Assembly: GCF_004137795.1 (NCBI RefSeq)
Contig: NZ_NWTM01000001.1
Span: 1,291,229 to 1,355,228 of the forward strand
From: Pectobacterium zantedeschiae
GTDB lineage: Bacteria; Pseudomonadota; Gammaproteobacteria; Enterobacterales; Enterobacteriaceae
Reading direction: 5' to 3'
DNA: 64,000 nucleotides
Shown one piece after another: positions 17,523 to 30,013 of this stretch. How positions within the stretch are numbered: the stretch's first letter is position 1; every line of letters starts with the position of its first letter. Below the pieces are notes generated by a model. That model was not told where the DNA came from. It made no database searches and saw only the letters and a program-made list of their open reading frames with translations. Both the position numbers and the translations under genes were made by a program.

Positions 17523-18776
17523 TTACATGTTATCGATGATGTCTTGCGCAAACTCGCTACATTTCCGCAGCGTAGCGCCTTCCATCAAACGTTCGAAATC
17601 GTAAGTCACGGTCTTGTTCTTGATCGCGCCTTCAACGCCTTTAACAATCAGGTCAGCTGCTTCGAACCAGTGCAGGTGACGCAGCATCATTTCAGCAGAC
17701 AGAATAACGGAACCTGGGTTCACTTTATCCTGACCAGCATATTTAGGTGCAGTGCCGTGCGTGGCTTCAAACAGTGCACATTCGTCACCGATATTTGCGC
17801 CCGGAGCAATACCGATACCGCCAACCTGTGCTGCCAGCGCATCAGAAATGTAGTCACCGTTCAGGTTCATACAGGCGATGACGTCATATTCAGCAGGACG
17901 CAACAGGATTTGTTGCAGGAATGCATCAGCGATGACGTCTTTTACAACGATCTCTTTACCTGTGTTCGGGTTCTTGATTTTCACCCACGGACCGCCATCG
18001 ATCAGCTCACCGCCGAATTCTTCACGCGCCAACTGGTAGCCCCAGTCTTTAAACGCGCCTTCGGTGAATTTCATGATGTTGCCTTTGTGTACCAGCGTGA
18101 GGGAATCACGGTCGTTGGTAATCGCGTATTCGATCGCAGCGCGAACCAGACGTTTGGTACCTTCTTCTGAACACGGCTTCACGCCGATACCACACTGCTC
18201 AGGGAAACGGATTTTGCTAACACCCATTTCTTCACGCAGGAATTTGATCACTTTGTCTGCTTCGGCAGAACCCGCTTTCCACTCAATACCGGCATAGATG
18301 TCTTCGGCGTTTTCGCGGAAGATTACCATATCAGTCAGCTCAGGCTGTTTAACCGGGCTAGGTGTACCTTCATAGTAGCGTACCGGACGCAGGCAAACAT
18401 ACAGATCCAGCTGTTGGCGCAGTGCAACGTTCAGAGAACGAATACCACCGCCGACTGGCGTTGTCAGTGGGCCTTTAATCGCCACACGGTATTCACGAAT
18501 CAGATCCAACGTCTCGTCCGGCAGCCAGACATCTTTACCGTAAACTTGCGTGGATTTCTCACCCGTGTAGATCTCCATCCAGGAAATCGCGCGCTTGCCC
18601 TGATAGGCTTTTTTCACGGCGGCGTCCACTACGTTGATCATAGCAGGCGTTACATCGATACCAATGCCGTCACCTTCGATAAACGGGATAACCGGATTGT
18701 TCGGAACAACCAGCTTGCCTTGAGCATCAACCGTGATTTTCTGACCTTCTGTCGGTACAACTACTTTGCTTTCCAT
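17523..18776 (-). CDS. icd: NADP-dependent isocitrate dehydrogenase
   Basis: This TCA-cycle enzyme oxidatively decarboxylates isocitrate to 2-oxoglutarate. The 417-residue product is collinear with E. coli Icd (416). It keeps the substrate loop [13 protein letters not shown] with the regulatory serine (Ser114 here, Ser113 in E. coli), which AceK would phosphorylate, and NADP-site residues such as [10 protein letters not shown]. The start at MESKVVVP follows the E. coli start, and an AGGAGA/GGTTA region precedes it; seven upstream codons in frame are discounted. The gene is divergent from rluE. Its 3' end is intact although phage debris lies immediately downstream. Confidence 0.98.
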   Translation of the reverse strand: MESKVVVPTEGQKITVDAQGKLVVPNNPVIPFIEGDGIGIDVTPAMINVVDAAVKKAYQGKRAISWMEIYTGEKSTQVYGKDVWLPDETLDLIREYRVAIKGPLTTPVGGGIRSLNVALRQQLDLYVCLRPVRYYEGTPSPVKQPELTDMVIFRENAEDIYAGIEWKAGSAEADKVIKFLREEMGVSKIRFPEQCGIGVKPCSEEGTKRLVRAAIEYAITNDRDSLTLVHKGNIMKFTEGAFKDWGYQLAREEFGGELIDGGPWVKIKNPNTGKEIVVKDVIADAFLQQILLRPAEYDVIACMNLNGDYISDALAAQVGGIGIAPGANIGDECALFEATHGTAPKYAGQDKVNPGSVILSAEMMLRHLHWFEAADLIVKGVEGAIKNKTVTYDFERLMEGATLRKCSEFAQDIIDNM

Positions 18777-18873
18777 TAACCTCTCCTTCGAGCGCAATTT
18801 TGTTAATGACTTGTAAGATGCGTGTCAATACTACTTGAATATTTAGCCCGCGCCAATCGCAAACCATTTCGAG

Positions 18874-18879
18874 TATAAT
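18874..18879 (+). promoter_or_regulatory. rluE -10 box overlapping an apparent start codon
   Basis: A perfect TATAAT lies at 18874-18879. The first in-frame ATG of the rluE frame (18878) is inside this box and so cannot be part of the transcript. The ATG pair at 18905/18908 is the realistic start. The -35 region is not well conserved. Confidence 0.6.
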
Positions 18880-18904
18880 GCTTTTGTTATCCGCGACTAT
18901 AAAG

Positions 18905-19534
18905 ATGATGAATAAATTCCCTGTTAAAAATCACAAAGTTAAACGATTCAGCTCACAGCCGGCAAGAAAACGTCAGCCTGACAACACGCCGCGCCGAATC
19001 GTTCTGTTCAATAAACCCTTCGATGTCCTGCCACAATTCACTGACGAAGCTGGACGCCACACGCTAAAAGATTACATTCCGATTAGCGGTATTTATGCCG
19101 CCGGGCGTCTGGATCGCGACAGCGAAGGCCTGATGATTCTCACCAATGACGGCAAGCTTCAGGCGCAACTAACTCAGCCAACGAAAAAAACAGCCAAAAT
19201 TTACTACGTTCAGGTTGAAGGCATTCCTGCTGAGGCCGCATTGGCGCGTTTTCGTTCCGGCCTAGAATTGAATGACGGCAAAACGCTGCCCGCAGGCGCG
19301 GAGATCGTGCCTGAACCTGACTGGCTGTGGCTGCGCAATCCGCCAATACGTGAACGTAAAAGCATCCCTGATTGCTGGCTGAAAATTACGCTACATGAAG
19401 GCCGTAATCGGCAAGTCCGCCGTATGACGGCAAATATCGGGTATCCTACCCTGCGTCTGATTCGATACGGCATGGCCAATCAAACCGTAGAAAACCTGTT
19501 ACCCGGAGAATGGAAGGAGATAGCGGATGTTTAA
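18905..19534 (+). CDS. rluE: 23S rRNA pseudouridine(2457) synthase RluE
   Basis: RluE makes pseudouridine 2457 in the peptidyl-transferase region of 23S rRNA. The 209-residue product has the RsuA-family core, with catalytic Asp in [12 protein letters not shown], and the C-terminal motif [10 protein letters not shown]. As in E. coli RluE, the N-terminus is a basic tail ([14 protein letters not shown]) without an S4 domain. The start was moved to 18905 because the earlier ATG sits within a -10 box. It overlaps nudJ by 8 bp and begins the run rluE-nudJ-mnmA-hflD-purB conserved with E. coli. Confidence 0.95.
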   Translation: MMNKFPVKNHKVKRFSSQPARKRQPDNTPRRIVLFNKPFDVLPQFTDEAGRHTLKDYIPISGIYAAGRLDRDSEGLMILTNDGKLQAQLTQPTKKTAKIYYVQVEGIPAEAALARFRSGLELNDGKTLPAGAEIVPEPDWLWLRNPPIRERKSIPDCWLKITLHEGRNRQVRRMTANIGYPTLRLIRYGMANQTVENLLPGEWKEIADV

Positions 19535-19973
19535 ACCCCATGTGACGGTTGCCTGTGTGGTACAGGCGGATAACCATTTTCTGGTCGTTGAAGAGTTAAT
19601 TAACGGCAAATTATTATGGAACCAACCCGCAGGTCATTTGGAAGCCGACGAGACGCTGATTCAAGCGGCGAGCCGTGAGTTATGGGAAGAAACCGGCATT
19701 CAGGCCGCACCGCAGAGTTTCTTGCGTCTGCATCAATGGATTGCCCCAGATAACACACCATTTTTACGTTTTTGCTTCGCGCTCGATCTACCTCAACGAG
19801 TCGATACCCAGCCGCACGACAGCGACATCGAATGCTGCCGCTGGGTGACCGCTGAGGAGATTCTGCATTCTCGTCAGCTTCGTTCACCGCTGGTGGCCGA
19901 AAGTATTCGCTGCTATCAGCAGTCAGAACGCTATCCATTAGCCCTATTGGGCGCGTTCAACTGGCCTTTTTAG
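19527..19973 (+). CDS. nudJ: Nudix phosphatase NudJ
   Basis: The 148-residue Nudix hydrolase has a complete Nudix box at about 36-58 (GHLEADETL...RELWEETGI). It matches E. coli NudJ along its length, which hydrolyses HMP-pyrophosphate, thiamine diphosphate and nucleoside tri- and diphosphates to monophosphates. It is translationally coupled to rluE by an 8-bp overlap, and a GGAG lies 12 bp upstream of its ATG inside rluE. Confidence 0.96.
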   Translation: MFKPHVTVACVVQADNHFLVVEELINGKLLWNQPAGHLEADETLIQAASRELWEETGIQAAPQSFLRLHQWIAPDNTPFLRFCFALDLPQRVDTQPHDSDIECCRWVTAEEILHSRQLRSPLVAESIRCYQQSERYPLALLGAFNWPF

Positions 19974-20110
19974 ACATTTAACTGTTCTTGCCATGGAAGG
20001 CTAATCACCACACGGCAGGAATAGCGATGCAGCCCTCAGCTCAACATGCTAAAATATGCCGCTTGTTTTTCGCATCAATGCGTCAGTAAATTTCAGTTCG
20101 TGAGACTCCC

Positions 20111-21217
20111 ATGTCAGATAACAGCCAGAAAAAAGTGATTGTCGGTATGTCCGGCGGTGTTGATTCCTCCGTTTCCGCTTACCTGTTACAGCAACAGGGC
20201 TATCATGTTGAAGGCCTGTTCATGAAGAACTGGGAAGAGGACGACGACACAGAATATTGCTCAGCAGCCACTGACCTTGCCGATGCGCAGGCCGTTTGCG
20301 ACAAGTTGGGTATCGAGTTACATACCGTCAACTTTGCCGCTGAATATTGGGACAACGTTTTTGAACTCTTCCTTGAAGAATATAAAGCGGGTCGAACCCC
20401 CAATCCCGATATCCTGTGTAATAAAGAAATCAAATTCAAAGCCTTTCTGGAGTTCGCCGCTGAGGACCTCGGGGCGGATTATATCGCGACAGGCCACTAT
20501 GTCCGCCGTCACGACGTTGACGGCAAAAGCCGTTTACTGCGCGGCATGGACGGCAACAAAGACCAGAGCTATTTTCTTTATACGCTGAGCCATGAACAGA
20601 TCGCACAGAGCCTGTTCCCCGTCGGTGAACTGGAAAAACCGCAGGTGCGTAAAATCGCCGAAGAGCTTGAACTTGCCACGGCGAAAAAGAAGGATTCTAC
20701 GGGTATTTGTTTCATTGGCGAGCGTAAATTTACCGATTTTCTGGCGCGCTATCTACCCGCACAACCCGGCCCGATTCTGTCCGTCGACGACAATAAACCG
20801 ATGGGACAACATCAGGGGCTGATGTACCACACGCTGGGGCAACGCAAAGGACTGGGTATTGGCGGCGTCAAAGACGGCGGCGAAGATCCTTGGTACGTAG
20901 TAGATAAAGATGTCGCCAACAATATTCTGTATGTCGCACAGGGTCACGAACACCCTCGCCTGATGTCGTACGGCTTAATCGCACAGCAATTACACTGGGT
21001 CGATCGCCAGCCGCTTACTGCGGAATTACGCTGTACGGTGAAAACCCGCTACCGCCAGGCGGATATCCCCTGCACCGTCACCCCACTTGGTGACGATCGC
21101 ATTACCGTGCGTTTTGATGAATCTGTCGCCGCCGTAACTCCGGGCCAATCCGCTGTCTTTTATCTGGACGACGTTTGCCTTGGTGGCGGCATCATCGAAG
21201 AACGCTTACAGGAGTAA
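20111..21217 (+). CDS. mnmA: tRNA-specific 2-thiouridylase MnmA
   Basis: MnmA adds the 2-thio group to the wobble uridine of Lys, Glu and Gln tRNAs, taking sulphur from the Tus relay. The 368-residue protein (same length as E. coli) shows the PP-loop SGGVDSS at 14-20, catalytic Cys103 in ILCNKEIKF, and the persulphide Cys200 in [11 protein letters not shown]. It has its own short upstream region (137 bp) and is followed after 2 bp by hflD, so the two form an operon. Confidence 0.98.
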   Translation: MSDNSQKKVIVGMSGGVDSSVSAYLLQQQGYHVEGLFMKNWEEDDDTEYCSAATDLADAQAVCDKLGIELHTVNFAAEYWDNVFELFLEEYKAGRTPNPDILCNKEIKFKAFLEFAAEDLGADYIATGHYVRRHDVDGKSRLLRGMDGNKDQSYFLYTLSHEQIAQSLFPVGELEKPQVRKIAEELELATAKKKDSTGICFIGERKFTDFLARYLPAQPGPILSVDDNKPMGQHQGLMYHTLGQRKGLGIGGVKDGGEDPWYVVDKDVANNILYVAQGHEHPRLMSYGLIAQQLHWVDRQPLTAELRCTVKTRYRQADIPCTVTPLGDDRITVRFDESVAAVTPGQSAVFYLDDVCLGGGIIEERLQE

Positions 21218-21219
21218 CC

Positions 21220-21858
21220 GTGGCTAAAAATTATTATGAAATCACGCTGGCGCTAGCAGGCATTTGCCAATCGGCGCATTTAGTCCAGCAGTTGGCCCAC
21301 ACGGGAAACTGCAATAATGATGTGCTGCATACTTCGCTGAACAGCGTGTTGAACCTCAATCCGGTATCCACACTGGCCGTTTACGGCAATGACGAGCAAA
21401 ATCTGAAAGTGGGTCTGGAAACACTGCTGGGTATTCTGAATACCAGCAGCAGTAAAGGCGCTGGTGCAGAATTATCACGCTACGCCTTCAGTCTGATCGC
21501 GTTAGAACGCAAGCTGAATGCAAAGTCTGCTGCGCTTGACGAATTGGGCAAACGCATCGGGCAATTGGAACGCCAACTGGAGCATTTTGAGCTGCTTTCC
21601 GAAACGATTGTTAGCGCGCTGGCCGCGATTTATGTGGATGTCATCAGTACGTTGGGGCCACGTATTCAGGTTACCGGCTCACCGGAAGTGCTAAAGAATA
21701 GTCAGGTGCAGGCTAAAGTACGCGCCGCACTGCTGGCCGGTATCCGTTCTACGGTGCTCTGGCAACAGATCGGTGGTGGGCGCTTGCAGCTGATGTTCTC
21801 ACGCAGCAAACTGGTCAAAGAAGCGAAACAGATATTGGCGCGTTGCCCATCTGTTTGA
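21220..21858 (+). CDS. hflD: High-frequency-lysogenisation protein HflD
   Basis: HflD (212 residues) is a peripheral membrane protein that in E. coli binds lambda CII and raises the lysis/lysogeny threshold; its housekeeping role is unclear. The sequence [18 protein letters not shown] and a central coiled coil match. The start is GTG, 2 bp after mnmA, with an excellent ACAGGAG site. An upstream in-frame ATG inside mnmA is ignored. Confidence 0.95.
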   Translation: MAKNYYEITLALAGICQSAHLVQQLAHTGNCNNDVLHTSLNSVLNLNPVSTLAVYGNDEQNLKVGLETLLGILNTSSSKGAGAELSRYAFSLIALERKLNAKSAALDELGKRIGQLERQLEHFELLSETIVSALAAIYVDVISTLGPRIQVTGSPEVLKNSQVQAKVRAALLAGIRSTVLWQQIGGGRLQLMFSRSKLVKEAKQILARCPSV

Positions 21859-21926
21859 TGATATTCTTGCCGTTATGGCTGACGCTGGTGTGATCCACGC
21901 CAGCGTTGCGATAATCGGTTTTGTAT

Positions 21927-23419
<1,493 letters not shown>

Positions 23420-23489
23420 GCGTTATCAAACCGCTGTCGTACTCTCTCTGGTGGGCACCCTGCCCGCCAGTTTTCTCGCTCACCATACT

Positions 23490-23632
23490 CTCTCTCTAGA
23501 TAATTCGAGTTTCAGGACAAAACGTTAGCGTTCTGAACAACGCAAAGCGTTGGCCCGTCGGGCAAGGTGTACGCCAATCTGCCGAGTATCGTAGCCAATA
23601 CACATGCAACTCGAAGTATAACGAGTATGACC
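23490..23632. repeat. ERIC/IRU-like intergenic repeat
   Basis: The ends form an imperfect inverted repeat (GATAATTCGAGTTTCAGG near 23500 and ATGCAACTCGAAGTAT near 23605) flanking about 100 bp of structured sequence. The terminal motifs are those of enterobacterial ERIC elements, which end in AACTCGAA-TAT. It sits between purB and the phoP promoter and would be transcribed as a hairpin. Confidence 0.65.
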
Positions 23633-23642
23633 ATTTCCAGCC

Positions 23643-23676
23643 TGTTTATACCCGGTTTACCCTTCCTGTGGATAAT
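23643..23676 (+). promoter_or_regulatory. PhoP box and promoter of phoPQ
   Basis: TGTTTA-TACCC-GGTTTA (23643-23659) is a perfect PhoP box ((T/G)GTTTA-N5-(T/G)GTTTA). A GATAAT -10 element follows 11 bp later, the geometry of directly PhoP-activated promoters. A second -10, TATAAT at about 23709, may give constitutive expression. Confidence 0.9.
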
Positions 23677-23805
23677 TTAGCAAATAAAATAAATTACTTT
23701 CTCTGCGTATAATGTTGATATGCAGGAGAGGCATACGTGAAAGATAGGCTACATAAAAGCTATTTTGATAAATATGATGCTATCTATTCGACAGAGGATA
23801 TAACG

Positions 23806-24495
23806 ATGCGGATTCTGGTCGTTGAAGATAATGTATTACTACGCCACCATTTAACCGTTCAGATGAACGAAATGGGGCATCAGGTTGACTCGGCGTCTGA
23901 CGCTAAAGAAGCGGATTATTTTCTGCATGAGAATATGCCGGATATCGCCATTGTCGATCTCGGGCTACCCGATGAAGACGGGATGAGCATGATTCGTCGC
24001 TGGCGCGCACATCAGGTCAAACTCCCTATCCTGGTGCTGACCGCCCGTGAAGGCTGGCAGGACAAAGTGGCGGTACTGGAAGCCGGTGCGGACGATTACG
24101 TAACCAAACCGTTCCATATGGAAGAAGTTGTGGCACGCTTGCAGGCACTGATGCGGCGCAACAGTGGTTTGGCATCGCAAATCATCAGCCTATCGCCCTT
24201 CGAGATCGATTTATCGCGCCGTGAGCTGATGATCCACAGCGTTCCGCTCAAGCTGACCGCGTTTGAATACACCATTATCGAGACGTTGGTTCGTAATAAA
24301 GGTAAAGTCGTCAGCAAAGAGTCGCTGATGTTACAGCTGTATCCCGATGCAGAGCTACGGGAGAGTCATACTATCGATGTGCTGATGGGGCGGTTGCGCA
24401 AGAAGATTCAGCAGGCCGATGCGCCAGATGTAATTACTACCGTACGTGGACAAGGATATCGCTTTGATATTGATACACCTTCAGGCCCTGCATGA
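23806..24495 (+). CDS. phoP: Response regulator PhoP (PehR)
   Basis: This OmpR-family regulator of 229 residues starts at MRILVVEDN; 23 further upstream codons are open but are not conserved in PhoP. The receiver domain has phospho-acceptor Asp in [12 protein letters not shown] and Lys in VTKPF. The winged helix ends with [12 protein letters not shown]. In Pectobacterium the system is known as PehR/PehS, needed for endopolygalacturonase production and virulence in response to divalent cations. It overlaps phoQ by 4 bp and has a PhoP box upstream, indicating autoregulation. Confidence 0.95.
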   Translation: MRILVVEDNVLLRHHLTVQMNEMGHQVDSASDAKEADYFLHENMPDIAIVDLGLPDEDGMSMIRRWRAHQVKLPILVLTAREGWQDKVAVLEAGADDYVTKPFHMEEVVARLQALMRRNSGLASQIISLSPFEIDLSRRELMIHSVPLKLTAFEYTIIETLVRNKGKVVSKESLMLQLYPDAELRESHTIDVLMGRLRKKIQQADAPDVITTVRGQGYRFDIDTPSGPA

Positions 24496-25961
24496 GTGAT
24501 AAGAAGCACCCCTTCTCACTGCGCATTCGCTTTTTACTGGCGACAGCGGCTATCGTACTGGCACTGTCGTTGGCCTATGGCGTCGTCGCGATTATCGGTT
24601 ACAGCGTTAACTTTGATAAAACCTCATTCCGCCTGCTGCGTGGCGAAAGTAACCTCTACTACAGTCTTGCACAGTGGCGTGATAATCATCTGAATATCGT
24701 CATGCCCCCCGATGTTGATATCAATTTCCCCACGCTGGTGTTGATATATGATGAGAATGGCAACGTACTCTGGCGCGAAAAGCATGTTCCCGAACTGGAA
24801 GCGCTGATAAAACCAGAATGGCTGAACAAGACGGCCTACCATGAATTGGATACCGACACCGATACCAGCAGTGCGGTATCCAGCAGTCCGGTACTAACCG
24901 GTAACACCTTGCTGTTGAGCAGCCTGCGTGCGCTGAACGGGGCGCATAGCAATGCGCTAACGCACTCCATTGCCGTGAACGTTTATCCGAAGACCGACCA
25001 CCTCCCCTCCATTACCATTGTTGTCGTTGACCGTATCCCACAGGAATTGCAACAGGAAGACGTCGTGTGGGAATGGTTCAACTATGTTTTGATCGCCAAC
25101 CTTCTGCTGGTGCTTCCCCTGCTTTGGCTGGGCGCTCACTGGAGCCTGCGCCCTATTCAGCATCTGGTAAAACAGATCGCTGAACTGGAAAAAGGCACGC
25201 GCGAACAGTTGGACGAAAATCCACCGCGTGAGTTATTCAGTTTGGTGAAAAACCTGAATATCCTGCTGAATAACGAACGACAGCGCTACCATAAGTACCG
25301 TACTACGCTCACTGACCTCACCCACAGCCTGAAAACGCCGCTGGCGGTCTTGCAGACTACGTTACGCGCGTTGCGTACCGGCAAAGAAATCACCATCGAT
25401 CAGGCTGAGCCGATCATGCTGTCGCAGATCAGCCGTATCTCGCAGCAGATTGGTTACTACCTACATCGCGCCAGCGTACGCTCTGAACATAATCTGCTGA
25501 TACGTGAGGTACACTCGGTGCCAGCACTATTGGATGGCCTGTGCTCTGCATTAAATAAAGTCTATCAGCGCAAAGGCGTGGTATTGACGCTCGATATTCC
25601 GCCCGAGCTGACCTTCGTGGGCGAGAAGAATGATTTCATGGAAGTCATGGGCAATATCCTAGATAACGCCTGTAAGTACTGCCTGGAATTTGTCGAAATC
25701 AGCGTGCAATATTCCGATCACAAACTGCATCTGATTATCGATGACGACGGCCCCGGCATCCACGAAAGCAAGCGTGAAATGATCTTCCTGCGTGGGCAGC
25801 GTGCCGACCGCATGCGCCCCGGACAAGGTATCGGCCTCGCCGTTGCCGTCGAAATTATCGAGCAGTATCAGGGTGAGATCCTCATCAGCGATAGCGCACT
25901 GGGTGGTGCCCGAGTCGAAGCTATTTTCTCCCGCCAGAATCTGAGCCAGAACGAAGGCTGA
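24492..25961 (+). CDS. phoQ: Sensor histidine kinase PhoQ (PehS)
   Basis: The 489-residue sensor has transmembrane segments at about 14-38 and 193-215 around a periplasmic PhoQ-type sensor domain, then HAMP, HisKA with [14 protein letters not shown] (phospho-acceptor His) and HATPase with [10 protein letters not shown] and DDGPGI. The cytoplasmic half is almost identical to E. coli PhoQ. In the periplasmic domain the acidic cluster that E. coli uses to bind Mg2+ near the membrane (EDDDDAE, 148-154) is replaced by uncharged residues (LNGAHSNAL) just before [10 protein letters not shown]. Cation sensing may therefore differ. Confidence 0.95.
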   Translation: MSDKKHPFSLRIRFLLATAAIVLALSLAYGVVAIIGYSVNFDKTSFRLLRGESNLYYSLAQWRDNHLNIVMPPDVDINFPTLVLIYDENGNVLWREKHVPELEALIKPEWLNKTAYHELDTDTDTSSAVSSSPVLTGNTLLLSSLRALNGAHSNALTHSIAVNVYPKTDHLPSITIVVVDRIPQELQQEDVVWEWFNYVLIANLLLVLPLLWLGAHWSLRPIQHLVKQIAELEKGTREQLDENPPRELFSLVKNLNILLNNERQRYHKYRTTLTDLTHSLKTPLAVLQTTLRALRTGKEITIDQAEPIMLSQISRISQQIGYYLHRASVRSEHNLLIREVHSVPALLDGLCSALNKVYQRKGVVLTLDIPPELTFVGEKNDFMEVMGNILDNACKYCLEFVEISVQYSDHKLHLIIDDDGPGIHESKREMIFLRGQRADRMRPGQGIGLAVAVEIIEQYQGEILISDSALGGARVEAIFSRQNLSQNEG

Positions 25962-26096
25962 AAGACAGTACAGCGAGCGATGCTTCCGCTATACTTAGGG
26001 CCAAAATGCGGATTGTTTTAAATACGGATTACTTCAAGAAAAATCATGTCTTCAAGAACAGTCATTTCCTCAAAAAACGAATTTCTGGAAAACGGT

Positions 26097-27218
26097 ATGG
26101 ACTATCAGCTTAATCTCGACTGGCAGGATTTTTTAGCAAACTACTGGCAAAAGCGTCCGCTTCTGATTAAAGGCGGCTTCACTAATTTTATCGACCCAAT
26201 TTCACCCGACGAACTTGCGGGTCTGGCATTGGAAAATGAGGTTGATAGCCGACTAGTCAGCCATCAGGGTGGACGTTGGCAAGTGAGCCACGGTCCTTTC
26301 GAGAGCTACGATCATCTGGGAGAAAGCAACTGGTCGCTGCTAGTGCAGGCTGTCGATCACTGGCATGAACCGTCTTCTGCCTTGATGCAGCCGTTTCGAC
26401 AACTGCCAGACTGGCGTACTGATGATTTGATGATTTCGTTTTCCGTTCCCGGTGGTGGTGTAGGGCCGCATCTGGATCAGTATGATGTTTTCATCATTCA
26501 GGGAACGGGACGCCGCCGTTGGCGTATCGGCGAAAAAATACCGATGAAGCAGCACTGCCCGCACCCGGATCTACTTCAGGTCGAACCGTTTGAAGCCATT
26601 ATCGATGAAGAGCTGGAACCGGGTGATATCGTATATATTCCACCGGGCTTCCCGCACGAAGGCTATTCGCTGGAGAATTCGCTGAACTACTCGGTCGGTT
26701 TCCGTGCGCCAAACGCACGTGAACTGGTAAGCGGTTTTGCCGATTATGTACTTTCACGCGAGCTGGGCAGTTATCGCTACAGCGATCCCAATATCCCATC
26801 CCGTGAGCATATCGCCAGCGTGCTGCCGCAAGAGCTGGATGCGCTGCAAAAAATGATGCTGGAGCTGGTGAAGCAGCCGGAACATTTCCAGAACTGGTTT
26901 GGTGAATTTATTTCCCAGTCTCGCCATGAGCTTGACCTTTCTCCACCGGAACCACCTTACCAGGCTGGCGAAGTGTACGAATATCTGCAACAGGGGGAAC
27001 CACTACGCCGCTTAGGTGGCCTGCGTGTCATCTGCGTTGGGGATAGCTGCTTCGTCAACGGGGAGAAAGTGAACAGCACGCACAAAGCGGCGCTATTTGC
27101 GCTGGCGGAACACCCAGCCATTGATGCAGAGCGGCTGGGTGACGCACTGGAAGATCCTTCTTTCCTCGCACAGCTCACAGTCCTGATTAACAGCGGTTAC
27201 TGGTATTTCGCAGATTAA
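26097..27218 (+). CDS. roxA: 50S ribosomal protein L16 arginine hydroxylase RoxA (YcfD)
   Basis: RoxA is a JmjC-type 2-oxoglutarate/Fe(II) oxygenase that hydroxylates Arg81 of ribosomal protein L16. The 373-residue product has the same length as the E. coli protein, with the iron motif HxD in GPHLDQYDVF and the distal His in GFPHEGYSL. The start MDYQLNLDWQDFL corresponds to E. coli MEYQLTLNW; 17 upstream in-frame codons are probably not translated. It lies downstream of phoPQ, separated by 135 bp, as in E. coli. Confidence 0.95.
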   Translation: MDYQLNLDWQDFLANYWQKRPLLIKGGFTNFIDPISPDELAGLALENEVDSRLVSHQGGRWQVSHGPFESYDHLGESNWSLLVQAVDHWHEPSSALMQPFRQLPDWRTDDLMISFSVPGGGVGPHLDQYDVFIIQGTGRRRWRIGEKIPMKQHCPHPDLLQVEPFEAIIDEELEPGDIVYIPPGFPHEGYSLENSLNYSVGFRAPNARELVSGFADYVLSRELGSYRYSDPNIPSREHIASVLPQELDALQKMMLELVKQPEHFQNWFGEFISQSRHELDLSPPEPPYQAGEVYEYLQQGEPLRRLGGLRVICVGDSCFVNGEKVNSTHKAALFALAEHPAIDAERLGDALEDPSFLAQLTVLINSGYWYFAD

Positions 27219-27250
27219 AGCCAAATCGAGATCATAGTTCGCACAAAAAT

Positions 27251-27272
27251 AAGGCGGGAATTTCCCGCCTTA
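27251..27272. terminator. Bidirectional terminator between roxA and pepT
   Basis: AAGGCGGGAA and TTCCCGCCTT form a perfect 10-bp stem flanked by A-rich and T-rich ends between two convergent genes. Confidence 0.85.
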
Positions 27273-27296
27273 TTCGTCTCTGCAAAATGCTAATGC

Positions 27297-28529
27297 TTAC
27301 GGTTTCGCACGCAGCGCCGTCAGCTCTGCAATGCGCATAATCACAGACACCGCCTTTTCCATTCCTTCCAGCGTGACAAATTCATGTTTACCATGATAGT
27401 TGTAGCCACCGGTAAATAGATTCGGGCACGGCAGTCCCTGAAATGACAGGTGTGCGCCGTCAGTACCACCGCGAATCGGCTTCATGTTCGGCTCAATATC
27501 ACAATCTCGCATCGCCTGCTGTGCCAGCGCGATAATGTGCGGATGCCGCTCAACCTGCTCACGCATGTTGTAGTAGGTATCGGTAATCGTGACTTCAATA
27601 TAGCAATCCGGGTGCAGCCCCGCGCCGACCTTTTCTGCAATATCCAGCATTGTCTGTTTACGCTGTTCAAAGCCGTTACGGTCAAAGTCGCGGACGATAT
27701 AGTGCAGATCCGCCCGCTCCACAGATCCTTTCATGCTGTGAAGATGGTAAAAACCCTGATAGCCTTCCGTCTGTTCCGGTGATTCACTCCCCGGCACATG
27801 TTGATGATAACGAGAGGCCAGCGTCAGCGCGTTCACCATCACGCCTTTGGCGCTACCAGGATGCACATTGTTGCCCACGATTTTCACCTGAACCGACGCA
27901 GCATTAAAGTTCTCATATTCCAATTCACCGACACCACCGCCGTCTACGGTATAGGCCCACTGCGCGTTAAATGCTTTGACATCAAAAAACTGCGCGCCCT
28001 TGCCAATTTCTTCATCGGGCGTAAAGGCAATCCGAATATCGCCGTGCGGTAGCTGGCTTTTTTTCAGGCGTACCATCGCGGTAATAATTTCCGCGATCCC
28101 CGCTTTATCATCAGCCCCCAGCAGCGTTTTGCCGTCTGTCGTAATCAGCGTGTGCCCCAGTAACTGGTGTAGTACCGGGAACATCACGGGTGACAGCACC
28201 TCATCCCCCACGCCTAAGGCAATATCGCCGCCGCGATAATTTTCCAGAATCTGCGGATTAACATTTTTTCCGCTAAAGTCCGGCGACGTATCCATATGTG
28301 AAATAAAGCCGATGGCGGGCACCGGCCAGGCAACGTTTGCTGGAAGCGTCGCCATCAGACAACCCTGCTTGCTGAGTACAATCTGTTCAAATCCTAGTTC
28401 AAGTAGTTCCTGCTGCAACGCACGCGCCAGCTTCAGCTGACCATCGGTACTCGGCACTTGCCGGACACCGGATTTAGACTGTGTATCAAACGAAACGTAG
28501 TTTAAAAATCTGTCGAGTAATTTATCCAT
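27297..28529 (-). CDS. pepT: Peptidase T (tripeptidase)
   Basis: PepT is a cytoplasmic M20 zinc aminopeptidase that removes the N-terminal residue of tripeptides. The 410-residue product (E. coli 408) has the metal ligands in [37 protein letters not shown] and [10 protein letters not shown]. In E. coli pepT is activated by FNR; I did not see a convincing FNR box in the 368-bp region upstream shared with potA. Confidence 0.97.
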   Translation of the reverse strand: MDKLLDRFLNYVSFDTQSKSGVRQVPSTDGQLKLARALQQELLELGFEQIVLSKQGCLMATLPANVAWPVPAIGFISHMDTSPDFSGKNVNPQILENYRGGDIALGVGDEVLSPVMFPVLHQLLGHTLITTDGKTLLGADDKAGIAEIITAMVRLKKSQLPHGDIRIAFTPDEEIGKGAQFFDVKAFNAQWAYTVDGGGVGELEYENFNAASVQVKIVGNNVHPGSAKGVMVNALTLASRYHQHVPGSESPEQTEGYQGFYHLHSMKGSVERADLHYIVRDFDRNGFEQRKQTMLDIAEKVGAGLHPDCYIEVTITDTYYNMREQVERHPHIIALAQQAMRDCDIEPNMKPIRGGTDGAHLSFQGLPCPNLFTGGYNYHGKHEFVTLEGMEKAVSVIMRIAELTALRAKP

Positions 28530-28897
28530 CTTATGCCCCCTGAACCCTGAAAAGCATTATGGATAGGGCTACCACAGCAGATATTGCGTCAGGTCAGTTT
28601 TTTTCTGATTTAACAAACCATAGGACCAGAATTCAGAGCAAAAAGTGGTGGTAGCGTCACGAAGCGTTCCTAAATCAGGTAACAATCAAGAAACATACGC
28701 GTTAATTCATTGGCTGAATCTCCGCCATTTACGTATTCATTGGCAGGAAGCCGAGCCACACAAGTTGGCGTGAGACTCGGGTTTCCCGTAAAATGCAGCC
28801 CTTAACCGCGCACGCTAGCTGAAAGGTGATAACCCTTGGCACGATCGCAACGGAGATACCGTTGATCTGCCAAATCAGGAAATAGAGCTATACCTTA
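28530..28897. other. Divergent pepT-potA intergenic region
   Basis: These 368 bp must hold the promoters of pepT (minus) and potABC (plus). An AACGG-AGATA-CCGTT hairpin lies about 35 bp before the potA ATG, and the potA ATG has no obvious ribosome site. A GTAAAAT -10-like element is near 28788. I see no reading frame or known operator. Confidence 0.45.
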
Positions 28898-30013
28898 ATG
28901 AAAGAAAACTCCCTGACTGCGCCGGTCGTTGAACTGCTCAACGTCCACAAAGGCTTTGATGGCAAAGACATCATTTCGCATTTTAATCTCACCATTAATA
29001 ACGGTGAGTTCCTGACGATCCTCGGGCCATCCGGCTGCGGGAAAACCACCGTACTGCGTCTGATTGCTGGTCTGGAAACGGTCGATAGCGGCAACATCAT
29101 GCTGCAAAAGCAAGATATTACCCACCAGCCCGCCGAACAACGGCATGTGAATACCGTATTCCAAAGCTACGCATTGTTTCCTCATCTCAGCGTATTTGAG
29201 AACGTAGCATTTGGCCTGCGTATGCAGAAAACACCTGCCGCAGAAATTACGCCACGCGTGATTGAAGCATTGAAGATGGTACAGTTGGATGAATTGGCAC
29301 AGCGTCGTCCGCACCAATTATCCGGCGGACAGCAACAGCGCGTCGCTATCGCGCGTGCCGTCGTCAACCAACCGAAGGTTCTGCTGCTGGATGAATCTCT
29401 GTCCGCACTCGATTATAAATTACGCAAGCAGATGCAGAACGAGCTTAAGGCGCTGCAACGTAAGCTGGGTATCACCTTTATTTTCGTCACGCACGATCAG
29501 GAAGAAGCGCTGACCATGTCCGACCGCATCGTGGTGATGCGTGATGGTCGTATCGAGCAAGACGGCACACCGCGTGAAATCTACGAAGAGCCAAAAAATC
29601 TATTCGTCGCCAGTTTTATCGGTGAAATCAATATTTTTGATGCCATCGTACTGGAACAATTGGACGAACAGCGCGTGCGTGCTCAGGTTGAAGGCCACGA
29701 ATGCGTTATCACCGTCAGCATTCCGGTCAGTGTAGGCCAACATCTCAACGTGCTACTGCGACCAGAAGATCTACGCGTCGAAGAGCTTGGCGACGGCATG
29801 CAAGCAGAAGGCATGGTTGGCTATGTCCGCGAACGCAACTATAAAGGCATGACGCTAGAATCCAACATTGAGTTGGAAAACGGCAAAATGGTCATGGTCA
29901 GTGAGTTCTTTAACGAAGACGATCCCGACTTCGATCATTCACTCAACCAGAAAGTGGACGTTACCTGGGTGGAAAGTTGGGAGGTAGTTCTGCACGATGA
30001 AGACGTCGCGTAA
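28898..30013 (+). CDS. potA: Spermidine/putrescine ABC transporter ATPase PotA
   Basis: PotA (371 residues) energises polyamine import. It shows Walker [10 protein letters not shown], the signature [15 protein letters not shown], Walker [13 protein letters not shown] and the H-loop [12 protein letters not shown]-terminal TOBE domain (about 285-355) matches E. coli PotA. It overlaps potB by 17 bp, so potA, potB and potC are one translationally coupled unit. Confidence 0.97.
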   Translation: MKENSLTAPVVELLNVHKGFDGKDIISHFNLTINNGEFLTILGPSGCGKTTVLRLIAGLETVDSGNIMLQKQDITHQPAEQRHVNTVFQSYALFPHLSVFENVAFGLRMQKTPAAEITPRVIEALKMVQLDELAQRRPHQLSGGQQQRVAIARAVVNQPKVLLLDESLSALDYKLRKQMQNELKALQRKLGITFIFVTHDQEEALTMSDRIVVMRDGRIEQDGTPREIYEEPKNLFVASFIGEINIFDAIVLEQLDEQRVRAQVEGHECVITVSIPVSVGQHLNVLLRPEDLRVEELGDGMQAEGMVGYVRERNYKGMTLESNIELENGKMVMVSEFFNEDDPDFDHSLNQKVDVTWVESWEVVLHDEDVA

